From Steromphala cineraria (Eukaryota; Mollusca; Gastropoda; Trochida; Trochidae): a stretch of DNA of 64,000 nt. Shown one piece after another: positions 50,613 to 62,900 of the stretch. The position numbers were made by a program, and so were the translations under genes. Under the pieces are notes generated by a model. That model was not told the origin of the DNA, searched no databases, and worked only from the letters and a program-made list of their open reading frames with translations. Where the stretch lies: positions 2,170,001 through 2,234,000 of the forward strand of contig OU744730.1 of the NCBI GenBank assembly GCA_916613615.1, given 5' to 3'. Numbering within the stretch: position 1 is the first letter of the stretch; each line of letters begins with the position of its first letter.

Positions 50613-52587
50613 ATCAAAACATCATCGCTTCACTATCAATTGATGCCGGGTGTTCATCATGATATCTTTCTACTATACGTTTAATTTTATGGATTGATAA
50701 TCAGACTAAGAAAGTTACATATGTATTTTTATATATTTTGTTAAAACATATATGTGAATACCTTAGTATTAGAAAAGCTATAACAACAATACAGTCCGTT
50801 AATGTCATTTCACGCAATTAAAACAACTAAAAATGGCGGGTCATGTTATCGTCTCTTAGACAGGCTGGTTACAAACATGCAATAATTGACCGTATTATGC
50901 AACTCGGCATCGGTGTTTCTTTCATCATTCACTTTGATGTGAAAACGGGAACTTTGTGTATGCGCTCATTGTGTTAACAACTTGCCAATCACAAGTCGCA
51001 TGACCTTGTTTATACATGTATTACCGTTTATATGTATATTACCGCATATGCAAAAGTATGTGTAATTCCCGACTGTGTGTTATCGTTTTACCAACATACA
51101 TTCTCTTATTCATCAGAACCTCTGTACGTTACCACCAAATGCATGAAGGCAGCTACATATTTGAAATGAAAATCTACGTTATTGATCATTTTGTCACTGA
51201 CCGTTTAATAAAGTATGACTCCATTAATTCTACTGCTATTATAGAGAAAAACATCTTTAAATCAACACTGTCTTTATACATAGTATAAATAGATTATCAA
51301 TGCGTGGTGCGTACATGTAGGGATGAGAGATATTTTCGACATTACGGGACTCTCCTATGAACATTTTGAAGATGTCGACATTACAAAACATAAAATTTAT
51401 TTTTGATAGCATATCACATATTACATGTAAAGACTATAAAAAATGCCTTATGATCGTGTAATATCGCCATAGCGAGGCTTTTCACACTAAAGGTGAATTT
51501 TACTAAATCAAGCAAAATGTTACGCTCAGCATCCTGTCTCAACTAGGCTGTGTACTAATCATAAACTAATGAGATATATGTACAAACAGAAATGTCACCT
51601 TGACTTGAATTTCGTTTCGAACAAGGAATGCCCTGATGGGACTGTCCCTTTTTAGGTCCAGTTTCTTCATTGAATGTTTCATTAAGACATACGAATCGCT
51701 CTAATGATTAATGATAATTGAATTTCTTACTAAATAAGTTATCTCAAGCGTGTTTGTTATTTTGTTTTCATATGAATTGAAGAATAAACAAATACCTATA
51801 CAAAGATACCTTCACTAAGCAAACCTGTATGTCGACTTGTAGTTTACTTCGTTCATACGGATTGATTTCTTCTCAAAGTACAGAAGCGATATGCAGGAAG
51901 TGTCAGCGAAATATATACCGGTACCTAAAAAATAAGTGTGTTGGTAACTGTTGTATATCTATATCTATATCTATATCTCTGTATTATCTATTTTGTTATT
52001 GCCTTTTCAGTGTAAGTGCGGTTCGCCTTGCCAATAGAAACTGCAAACACTGTCATCACATTGTTGACCTGTTAGTGTTTAACTTTTAATTGAAGAAGAC
52101 CGCATATTTAACGTTTTCTTGAATGCCTTTACATATATGGGTAATTTTGCTGATCTGCGTATTAAAGTTATTTTATTTAATTATTGCCTTCATTGTCTTT
52201 ACCATGCTGCATCTCACTGTTGTTAATCAAATGACTTTTTTGAGCAGAACAATATCATAATTTTTATTTTATAATCATAATCAAAACAACTTTGCATCTG
52301 TTTCTTCCAATTTGCCATTTAACACTCATTTAAGCTTTCCTACTGTATAAACAAATGCTTATTATTCTAAAAAGGGACATAGCACGTATTGTGAAAAAAG
52401 ATAAAATTAAAATCCTTCACTGACAATTGTACGTTACAGCTAAATGTATTATATTGATAGTGTCAAAAATCCCATTACACACAACATAGTCATAGAACAA
52501 ATTATGAATATTAAATCCATTGGTACCCATTTTGTGTGAAAACCTTTTAATTCATTTTATAAGAAAAGGGAATCGCATGGCTGAACA
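50613..52587. other. Non-coding interior of the insert
   Basis: Open frames of 86-90 codons at 51016-51288 and 51829-52089 have no recognisable domain. A short (TATATC)n run lies at 51954-51979. I see no RNA gene or dispersed repeat. Confidence 0.45.
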
Positions 52588-52803
52588 TTACATTATATAT
52601 TTTGTTTTTACTGCTTCGTTTAGTTTAATGGCATTGTCTTTCGATGGGAATAATTTATTTTCATTTTCCTGATAACACTTTATATTCTTCCTAAAATGTG
52701 TTACTGTCCCTTTAACAGTTAACCCGTTATCAATCAAATGAACGGTACCATAAACGGGAATATCGTCTAGATGAACTGAATGAAAAGTTTTAAGAAATAA
52801 CAT
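52588..52803 (-). CDS. Unrecognised 71-codon open frame
   Basis: An uninterrupted minus-strand frame starting ATG. The product is hydrophilic and rich in K and N, with no signal peptide, membrane span or motif I know. A similar unrecognised frame lies upstream on the same strand (52974-53177). They might be exons of one decayed gene or chance frames. The local sequence is less AT-skewed than its surroundings, which is the only reason to list it. Confidence 0.15.
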   Translation of the reverse strand: MLFLKTFHSVHLDDIPVYGTVHLIDNGLTVKGTVTHFRKNIKCYQENENKLFPSKDNAIKLNEAVKTKYIM

Positions 52804-52973
52804 TACATAATTGAAGGTACTGTAAGTTTTCTAATAAACTTCATTTATACTCGATATAAAACTTTGGGCAGCCGATTGTTGTTGTCAAGGTTTATTCTAA
52901 GTTTGACTTTTGAATATCCTCAAGGTCAAGAATTATCTACTGTATTATTTCTGTATGAACATTATTTCCATTA

Positions 52974-53177
52974 TTATAGTCTTTTCATACGACGCTGTGC
53001 ATTTCTGTAAGCATGTAAGCAACTTTTTTCTACCTGACAATCAAATGCAACGTTCTTACTGTTTAAGGTAATGTTCATAAACTGATTTTTTGCAACTAAC
53101 TTCAGTGACAGATTACAACTTTTTCTTGTGCAACACTGACCATTGTAAACAATGAATGGGGATTTAATGAGCGACAT
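52974..53177 (-). CDS. Unrecognised 67-codon open frame
   Basis: Minus-strand frame with five cysteines (CC, C, C, C) and a basic C-terminus. No domain recognised. It precedes the 52588-52803 frame on the same strand. It may be a chance frame. Confidence 0.15.
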   Translation of the reverse strand: MSLIKSPFIVYNGQCCTRKSCNLSLKLVAKNQFMNITLNSKNVAFDCQVEKSCLHAYRNAQRRMKRL

Positions 53178-53384
53178 AGGCTGTCAGCTCCCGTTAAGTA
53201 GCGCGTTAACCATGCGTGACAGTTGCATACCAGGGGCGTTATAATGAGGGCAGGTGGTAGAGGAGGAAAAGTTTAACATGGAATATCTTCGTTACTAATA
53301 AACCCACAAACTTCATAATTTCACATTATATCATATTGAATAAGCAGTTTTAAAATATGTAAACATATTTTAATTATCTTACAA
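53178..53384. other. Subterminal region of the insert
   Basis: Contains CCGTTAAGTAGCGCGTTAACC (about 53191-53211), resembling CCGTTAAG...ACGCGTTAACC at about 3278-3302 beside the other CAGT-ended terminus. Otherwise AT-rich. Confidence 0.45.
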
Positions 53385-53588
53385 AAAATAAAAACTCGAA
53401 ATTTCTAGAAATTTCTAGAAATTTCTAGAAATTTCTAGATACGCACTAGAAAATTTCTAGATACGTTCTAGAAAATTTCTAGATACGTTCTAGAAAATTT
53501 CTAGAAACGTTCTAGAAAATTTCTAGATACGTTCTAGAAATTTTCTAGAAATTTCTAGAAAGGGGGTACTTTCTTTCTGGTTTAACTG
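53385..53588 (-). repeat. Right terminal inverted repeat with TTCTAGAA palindrome tract
   Basis: Reverse complement of the left terminal repeat in architecture. It starts with AAAAACTCGAAATTTCTAG, continues through about 160 bases of 10-bp TTTCTAGAAA-type palindromes (53398-53561) spaced by GATACGTTC, and ends GGTTTAACTG at 53588. The tract is more regular than the left one. Confidence 0.85.
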
Positions 53589-56500
53589 TATATCTATATA
53601 ACCTAAATTCAGATTTTTCAATATACGTCAAAATAAAAGGTCTTAGAAATCAATTTGTGCGCATCTCTACATGCTCGCTACACCTTTACGAACAGTTTCT
53701 GCCCATTTTTAATCAAAATTTAGAAAGTCATGTTTTTGGTGAAAAATGCAAAGCCTATATCTGTATAACCTGAATTCAGATTTTTCAATATACGTCAAAA
53801 TTAAAGGTCTTAGAAATCAATTTGTGCACATCTCTACATGCTCGCTACACCTTTACGAACAGTTTCTGCCCTTTTTTAATCAAAATTTTGAAAGTCATGT
53901 TTTTGGTAGAAAATGCAGTGGATGTCTGTGTAGGGTTCTCTCCCTTGTTCAATTAACACTGGTCATTTTAAGTGAAAATAAAAGGTCTTAAAAATCAGTT
54001 TTTGCAAATCTCTATATGCTTGGTACACCTTAAAGAACAGTTTCTGCCCATTTTCAATCAAAATATTGAAAGTCATGTTTTTGATGAAAAATGCAAAGTC
54101 TGTATCTGTATAACCTGAATTCAGATTTTTCAATATACGTCTAAATAAAAGGTCTTAGAAATCAATTTGTGCGCATCTCTACATGCTCGCTACACCTTAA
54201 AGAACAGTTTCTGCCCATTTATAATCAAAATTTTGAAAGTCATGTTTTTGGTGAAAAAATGCAAAGCCTATATCTGTATAACCTGAATTCAGATTTTTCA
54301 ATATACGTCAAAAAAAAAGGTCTTAGAAATCAATTTGTGCGCATCTCTACATGCTCGCTACACCTTTACGAACAGTTTCTGCCCATTTTTAATCAAAATT
54401 TTGAAAGTCATGTTTTTGGTGAAAAATGCAAAGCCTATATCTGTATAACCTGAATTAAGATTTTTCAATATACGTCAAAATAAAAGGTCTTAGATATCAA
54501 TTTGTGCGCATCTCTACATGCTCGCTACACCTTTACGAACAGTTTCTGCCCATTTTTAATCAAAATTTTGAAAGTCATGTTTTTGGTAGAAAATGCAGTG
54601 GATGTCTGTGTAGGGTTCTCTCCCTTGTTCATTTAACACTGGTCATTTTATGTGAAAATAAAAGGTCTTAAAAATCAGTTTTTGCAAATCTCTACATGCT
54701 TGGTACACCTTAAAGAACAGTTTCTGCCCATTTTCAATCAAAATATTGAAAGTCATGTTTTTGATGAAAAATGCAAAGCCTATATCTATATAACCTAAAT
54801 TCAGATTTTTCAATATACATCAAAATAAAAGGTCTTAGAAATCAATTTGTGCGCATCTCTACATGCTCGCTACACCTTTACGAACAGTTTCTGCCCATTT
54901 TTAATCAAAATTTAGAAAGTCATGTTTTTGGTGAAAAATGCAAAGCCTATATCTGTATAACCTGAATTCAGATTTTTCAATATACGTCAAAATTAAAGGT
55001 CTTAGAAATCACATTGTGCACATCTCTACATGCTCGCTACACCTTTACGAACAGTTTCTGCCCATTTTTAATCAAAATTTTGAAAGTCATGTTTTTGGTA
55101 GAAAATGCAGTGGATGTCTGTGTAGGGTTCTCTCCCTTGTTCAATTAACACTGGTCATTTTAAGTGAAAATAAAAGGTCTTAAAAATCAGTTTTTGCAAA
55201 TCTCTATATGCTTGGTACACCTTAAAGAACAGTTTCTGCCCATTTTCAATCAAAATATTGAAAGTCATGTTTTTTGATGAAAAATGCAAAGCCTATATCT
55301 ATATAACCTAAATTCAGATTTTTCAATATACGTCAAAATAAAAGGTCTTAGAAATCAATTTGTGCGCATCTCTACATGCTCGCTACACCTTTACGAACAG
55401 TTTCTGCCCATTTTTAATCAAAATTTAGAAAGTCATGTTTTTGGTGAAAAATGCAAAGCCTATATCTGTATAACCTGAATTCAGATTTTTCAATATACGT
55501 CCAAATTAAAGGTCTTAGAAATCAATTTGTGCACATCTCTACATGCTCGCTACACCTTTACGAACAGTTTCTGCCCATTTTTAATCAAAATTTTGAAAGT
55601 CATGTTTTTGGTAGAAAATGCAGTGGATGTCTGTGTAGGGTTCTCTCCCTTGTTCAATTAACACTGGTCATTTTAAGTGAAAATAAAAGGTCTTAAAAAT
55701 CAGTTTTTGCAAATCTCTATATGCTTGGTACACCTTAAAGAACAGTTTCTGCCCATTTTCAATCAAAATATTGAAAGTCATGTTTTTGATGAAAAATGCA
55801 AAGTCTGTATCTGTATAACCTGAATTCAGATTTTTCAATATACGTCTAAATAAAAGGTCTTAGAAATCAATTTGTGCGCATCTCTACATGCTCGCTACAC
55901 CTTAAAGAACAGTTTCTGCCCATTTATAATCAAAATTTTGAAAGTCATGTTTTTGGTGAAAAAATGCAAAGCCTATATCTGTATAACCTGAATTCAGATT
56001 TTTCAATATACGTCAAAAAAAAAGGTCTTAGAAATCAATTTGTGCGCATCTCTACATGCTCGCTACACCTTTACGAACAGTTTCTGCCCATTTTGAATCA
56101 AAATTTTGAAAGTCATGTTTTTGGTGAAAAATGCAAAGCCTATATCTGTATAACCTGAATTAAGATTTTTCAATATACGTCAAAATAAAAGGTCTTAGAT
56201 ATCAATTTGTGCGCATCTCTACATGCTCGCTACACCTTTACGAACAGTTTCTGCCCATTTTTAATCAAAATTTTGAAAGTCATGTTTTTGGTAGAAAATG
56301 CAGTGGATGTCTGTGTAGGGTTCTCTCCCTTGTTCATTTAACACTGGTCATTTTATGTGAAAATAAAAGGTCTTAAAAATCAGTTTTTGCAAATCTCTAC
56401 ATGCTTGGTACACCTTAAAGAACAGTTTCTGCCCATTTTCAATCAAAATATTGAAAGTCATGTTTTTGATGAAAAATGCAAAGCCTATATCTATATAACC

Positions 56501-56980
56501 TAAATTCAGATTTTTCAATATACATCAAAATAAAAGGTCTTAGAAATCAATTTGTGCGCATCTCTACATGCTCGCTACACCTTTACGAACAGTTTCTGCC
56601 CATTTTTAATCAAAATTTAGAAAGTCATGTTTTTGGTGAAAAATGCAAAGCCTATATCTGTATAACCTGAATTCAGATTTTTCAATATACGTCAAAATTA
56701 AAGGTCTTAGAAATCACATTGTGCACATCTCTACATGCTCGCTACACCTTTACGAACAGTTTCTGCCCATTTTTAATCAAAATTTTGAAAGTCATGTTTT
56801 TGGTAGAAAATGCAGTGGATGTCTGTGTAGGGTTCTCTCCCTTGTTCAATTAACACTGGTCATTTTAAGTGAAAATAAAAGGTCTTAAAAATCAGTTTTT
56901 GCAAATCTCTATATGCTTGGTACACCTAAAAGAACAGTTTCTGCCCATTTTCAATCAAAATATTGAAAGTCATGTTTTTG
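53589..56980 (+). repeat. Higher-order repeat, 1705 bp, two copies
   Basis: Monomers starting at 53746, 54771 and 54938 recur at 55451, 56476 and 56643. Private variants recur at the same offset: GTCAAAAAAAAAGGTC (54307 and 56012), CATTTATAATC (54218 and 55923), AATCACATTGTGC (55008 and 56713) and TTTTATGTGAAAATAAAAGG (54647 and 56352). The length fits seven A plus three B monomers with two one-base insertions. Confidence 0.9.
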
Positions 56981-59945
56981 ATGAAAAATGCAAAGTCTGT
57001 ATCTGTATAACCTGAATTCAGATTTTTCAATATACGTCAAAATAAAAGGTCTTAGAAATCAATTTGTGCGCATCTCTACATGCTCGCTACACCTTAAAGA
57101 ACAGTTTCTGCCCATTTTTAATCAAAATCTTGAAAGTCATGTTTTTGGTGAAAAAATGCTAAGCCTATATCTGTATAACCTGAATTCAGATTTTTCAATA
57201 TACGTCAAAATAGAAGGTCTTAGAAATCAATTTGTGCGCATCTCTACATGCTCGCTACACCTTTACGAACAGTTTCTGCCCATTTTTAATCAAAATTTTG
57301 AAAGTCATGTTTTTGGTAGAAAATGCAGTGGATGTCTGTGTAGGGTTCTCTCCCTTGTTCAATTAACACTGGTCATTTTAAGTGAAAATAAAAGGTCTTA
57401 AAAATCAGTTTTTGCAAATCTCTACATGCTTGGTACACCTTAAAGAACAGTTTCTGCCCATTTTCAATCAAAATATTGAAAGTCATGTTTTTGATGAAAA
57501 ATGCTAAGCCTATATCTATATAACCTAAATTCAGATTTTTCAATATACGTCAAAATAAAAGGTCTTAGAAATCAATTTGTGCGCATCTCTACATGCTCGC
57601 TACACCTTTACGAACAGTTTCTGCCCATTTTTAATCAAAATTTAGAAAGTCATGTTTTTGGTGAAAAATGCAAAGCCTATATCTGTATAACCTGAATTCA
57701 GATTTTTCAATATACGTCAAAATTAAAGGTCTTAGAAATCAATTTGTGCACATCTCTACATGCTCGCTACACCTTTACGAACAGTTTCTGCCCATTTTTA
57801 ATCAAAATTTTGAAAGTCATGTTTTTGGTAGAAAATGCAGTGGATGTCTGTGTAGGGTTCTCTCCCTTGTTCAATTAACACTGGTCATTTTAAGTGAAAA
57901 TACAAGGTCTTAAAAATCTGTTTTTGCAAATCTCTATATGCTTGGTACACCTTAAAGAACAGTTTCTGCCCATTTTCAATCAAAATATTGAAAGTCATGT
58001 TTTTGATGAAAAATGCAAAGTCTATATCTGTATAACCTGAATTCAGATTTTTCAATATACGTCAAAATAAAAGGTCTTAGAAATCAATTTGTGCGCATCT
58101 CTACATGCTCGCTACACCTTAAAGAACAGTTTCTGCCCATTTTTAATCAAAATTTTGAAAGTCATGTTTTTGGTGAAAAAATGCAAAGCCTATATCTGTA
58201 TAACCTGAATTCAGATTTTTCAATATACGTCAAAAAAAAAGGTCTTAGAAATCAATTTGTGCGCATCTCTACATGCTCGCTACACCTTTACGAACAGTTT
58301 CTGCCCATTTTTAATCAAAATTTTGAAAGTCATGTTTTTGGTGAAAAATGCAAAGCCTATATCTGTATAACCTGAATTAAGATTTTTCAATATACGTCAA
58401 AATAGAAGGTCTTAGAAATCAATTTGTGCGCATCTCTACATGCTCGCTACACCTTTACGAACAGTTTCTGCCCATTTTTAATCAAAATTTTGAAAGTCAT
58501 GTTTTTGGTAGAAAATGCAGTGGATGTCTGTGTAGGGTTCTCTCCCTTGTTCAATTAACACTGGTCATTTTAAGTGAAAATAAAAGGTCTTAAAAATCAG
58601 TTTTTGCAAATCTCTATATGCTTGGTACACCTTAAAGAACAGTTTCTGCCCATTTTTAATCAAAATTTTGAAAGTCATGTTTTTGGTGAAAAATGCAAAG
58701 CCTATATCTGTATAACCTGAATTCAGATTTTTCAATATATGTCAAAATAAAAGGTCTTAGAAATCAATTTGTGCACATCTCTACATGCTCGCTACACCTT
58801 TACGAACAGTTTCTGCCCATTTTTAATAACAATTTTGAAAGTCATGTTTTTGGTAGAAAATGCAGTGGATGTCTGTGTTGGGTTCTCTCCCTTGTTCAAT
58901 TAACACTGGTCATTTTAAGTGAAAATAAAAGGTCTTAAAAATCAGTTTTTGCAAATCTCTACATGCTTGGTACACCTTAAAGAACAGTTTCTGCCCATTT
59001 TCAATCAAAATATTGAAAGTTAGGTTTTTGATGAAAAATGCAAAGCCTATATCTGTATAACCTGAATTCAGATTTTTCAATATACGTCTAAATAAAAGGT
59101 CTTAGAAATCAATTTGTGCGCATCTCTACATGCTCGCTACACCTTTACGAACAGTTCTGCCCATTTTTAATAAAAATTTTGAAAGTCATGTTTTTGGTGA
59201 AAAATGCAAAGCCTATATCTGTATAACCTGAATTCAGATTTTTCAATATACGTCTAAATAAAAGGTCTTAGAAATCAATTTGTGCGCATCTCTACATGCT
59301 CGCTACACCTTTACGAACAGTTTCTGCACATTTTTAATCAAAATTTTGAAAGTCATGTTTTTGGTAGAAAATGCAGTGGATGTCTGTGTAGGGTTCTCTC
59401 CCTTGTTCAATTAACACTGGTCATTTTAAGTGAAAATAAAAGGTCTTAAAAATCAGTTTTTGCAAATCTCTATATGCTTGGTACACCTTAAAGAACAGTT
59501 TCTGCCCATTTTCAATCAAAATATTGAAAGTCATGTTTTTGATGAAAAATGCAAAGCCTATATCTGTATAACCTGAATTCAGATTTTTCAATATACGTCA
59601 AAATAAAAGGTCTTAGAAATCAATTTGTGCGCATCTCTACATGCTCGCTACACCTTTACGAACAGTTTCTGCCCATTTTTAATCAAAATTTTGAAAGTCA
59701 TGTTTTTGGTAAAAAATGCAAAGCCTATATCTGTATAACCTGAATTCAGATTTTTCAATATATGTCAAAATAAAAGGTCTTAGAAATCAATTTGTGCACA
59801 TCTCTACATGCTCGCTACACCTTTACGAACAGTTTCTGCCCATTTTTAATCAAAATTTGAAAGTCATGTTTTTGGTAGAAAATGCAGTGGATGTCTGTGT
59901 AGGGTTCTCTCCCTTGTTCAATTAACACTGGTCATTTTAAGTGAA

Positions 59946-62900
59946 AATAAAAGGTCTTAGAAATCAATTTGTGCGCATCTCTACATGCTTGGTACACCTT
60001 AAAGAACAGTTTCTGCCCATTTTTAATCAAAATTTTGAAAGTCATGTTTTTGGTGAAAAATGCAAAGCCTATATCTGTATAAACTGAATTCAGATTTTTC
60101 AATATACGTCAAAATAAAAGGTCTTAGAAATCAATTTGTGCGCATCTCTACATGCTTGGTACACCTTAAAGAACAGTTTCTGCCCATTTTCAATCAAAAT
60201 ATTGAAAGTCATGTTTTTGATGAAAAATGCAAAGCCTATATCTGTATAACCTGAATTAAGATTTTTCAATATACGTCAAAATAAAAGGTCTTAGAAATCA
60301 ATTTGTGCGCATCTCTACATGCTCGCTACACCTTTACGAACAGTTTCTGCCCATTTTTAATCAAAATTTTGAAAGTCATGTTTTTGGTAGAAAATGCAGT
60401 GGATGTCTGTGTAGGGTTCTCTCCCTTGTTCAATTAACACTGGTCATTTTAAGTGAAAATAAAAGGTCTTAAAAATCAGTTTTTGCAAATCTCTATATGC
60501 TTGGTACACCTTAAAGAACAGTTTCTGCCCATTTTCAATCAAAATATTGAAAGTCATGTTTTTGATGAAAAATGCAAAGCCTATATCTGTATAACCTGAA
60601 TTCAGATTTTTCAATATACGTCAAAACAAAAGGTCTTAGAAATCAATTTGTGCGCATCTCTACATGCTCGCTACACCTTTACGAACAGTTTCTGTGCATT
60701 TTAATAACAATTTTGAAAGTCATGTTTTTGGTAGAAAATGCAGTGGATGTCTGTGTTGGGTTCTCTCCCTTGTTCAATTAACACTGGTCATTTTAAGTGA
60801 AAATAAAAGGTCTTAAAAATCAGTTTTTGCAAATCTCTACATGCTTGGTACACCTTAAAGAACAGTTTCTGCCCATTTTCAATCAAAATATTGAAAGTTA
60901 TGTTTTTGATGAAAAATGCAAAGCCTATATCTGTATAACCTGAATTCAGATTTTTCAATATACGTCTAAATAAAAGGTCTTAGAAATCAATTTGTGCGCA
61001 TCTCTACATGCTCGCTACACCTTTACGAACAGTTCTGCCCATTTTTAATCAAAATTTTGAAAGTCATGTTTTTGGTGAAAAATGCAAAGCCTATATCTGT
61101 ATAACCTGAATTCAGATTTTTCAATATGCGTCAAAATAAAAGGTCTTAGAAATCAATTTGTGCGCATCTCTAAATGCTCGCTACACCTTTACGAACAGTT
61201 TCTGCCCATTTTTAATCAAAATTTTGAAATCATGTTTTTCGTAGAAAATGCAGTGGATGTCTGTGTAGGGTTCTCTCCCTTGTTCAATTAACACTGGTCA
61301 TTTTAAGTGAAAATAAAAGGTCTTAAAAATCAGATTTTGCAAATCTCTACATGCTTGGTACACCTTAAAGAACAGTTTCTGCCCATTTTCAATCAAAATA
61401 TTGAAAGTCATGTTTTTGATGAAAAATGCAAAGCCTATATCTGTGTAACCTGAATTCAGATTTTTCAATATACGTCAAAATAAAAGGTCTTATAAATCAA
61501 TTTGTGAGCATCTCTACATGCTCGCTACACCTTTACGAACAGTTTCTGCCCATTTTTAATCAAAATTTTGAAAGTCATGTTTCTGGTGAAAAATGCAAAG
61601 CCTATATCTGTATAACCTGAATTCAGATCTTTCAATATGCGTCAAAATAAAAGGTCTTAGAAATCAATTTGTGCGCATCTCTACATGCTCGCTACACCTT
61701 TACGAACAGTTTCTGCCCATTTTTAATCAAAATTTTGAAAGTCATGTTTTTGGTAGAAAATGCAGTGGATGTCTGTGTTGGGTTCTCTCCCTTGTTCAAT
61801 TAACACTGGTCATTTTAAGTGAAAATAAAAGGTCTTAAAAATCAGTTTTTGCAAATCTCTACATGCTTGGTACACCTTAAAGAACAGTTTCTGCCCATTT
61901 TCAATCAAAATATTGAAAGTTAGGTTTTTGATGAAAAATGCAAAGCCTATATCTGTATAACCTGAATTCAGATTTTTCAATATACGTCTAAATAAAAGGT
62001 CTTAGAAATCAATTTGTGCGCATCTCTACATGCTTGGTACACCTTAAAGAACAGTTTCTGCCCATTTTTAATCAAAATTTTGAAAGTCATGTTTTTGGTG
62101 AAAAATGCAAAGCCTATATCTGTATAAACTGAATTCAGATTTTTCAATATACGTCAAAATAAAAGGTCTTAGAAATCAATTTGTGCGCATCTCTACATGC
62201 TTGGTACACCTTAAAGAACAGTTTCTGCCCATTTTCAATCAAAATATTGAAAGTCATGTTTTTGATGAAAAATGCAAAGCCTATATCTGTATAACCTGAA
62301 TTAAGATTTTTCAATATACGTCAAAATAAAAGGTCTTAGAAATCAATTTGTGCGCATCTCTACATGCTCGCTACACCTTTACGAACAGTTTCTGCCCATT
62401 TTTAATCAAAATTTTGAAAGTCATGTTTTTGGTAGAAAATGCAGTGGATGTCTGTGTAGGGTTCTCTCCCTTGTTCAATTAACACTGGTCATTTTAAGTG
62501 AAAATAAAAGGTCTTAAAAATCAGTTTTTGCAAATCTCTATATGCTTGGTACACCTTAAAGAACAGTTTCTGCCCATTTTCAATCAAAATATTGAAAGTC
62601 ATGTTTTTGATGAAAAATGCAAAGCCTATATCTGTATAACCTGAATTCAGATTTTTCAATATACGTCAAAACAAAAGGTCTTAGAAATCAATTTGTGCGC
62701 ATCTCTACATGCTCGCTACACCTTTACGAACAGTTTCTGTGCATTTTAATAACAATTTTGAAAGTCATGTTTTTGGTAGAAAATGCAGTGGATGTCTGTG
62801 TTGGGTTCTCTCCCTTGTTCAATTAACACTGGTCATTTTAAGTGAAAATAAAAGGTCTTAAAAATCAGTTTTTGCAAATCTCTACATGCTTGGTACACCT

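Larger units (their letters stand above)
41852..53588. mobile_element. 11,737-bp insert with CAGTTAA terminal inverted repeats and TA duplication
   Basis: The insert is bounded by imperfect inverted repeats. Its left end starts CAGTTAAGCAATGAATAAAC. Its right end, read on the minus strand, starts CAGTTAAACCAGAAAGAAAG. Both are followed by tracts of TTCTAGAA palindromes and then CGAGTTTTTA. A single TA is duplicated at the flanks. These end features (CAGT start, TA target) are those of the Tc1/mariner superfamily, but members are usually only 1-2 kb, and I find no transposase. The interior is a mixture of LINE fragments, fold-backs, SINE-like heads and microsatellites. It may be a non-autonomous giant element, or a composite of nested insertions carried between two ends. 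Confidence 0.85.

Noticed and set aside
41852..53588. piggyBac-type insertion, because TTAA occurs at both ends (CAGTTAAGC and GGTTTAACTG)
   Set aside because: The empty site at 55294 has no TTAA. Only TA is duplicated, and the CAG...CTG bases outside the TTAA belong to the element.
41852..53588. Assembly chimera in place of a real insertion
   Set aside because: The exact TA duplication, the inverted termini and the continuous higher-order register on both sides are hard to produce by misassembly, though long reads across both junctions would settle it.
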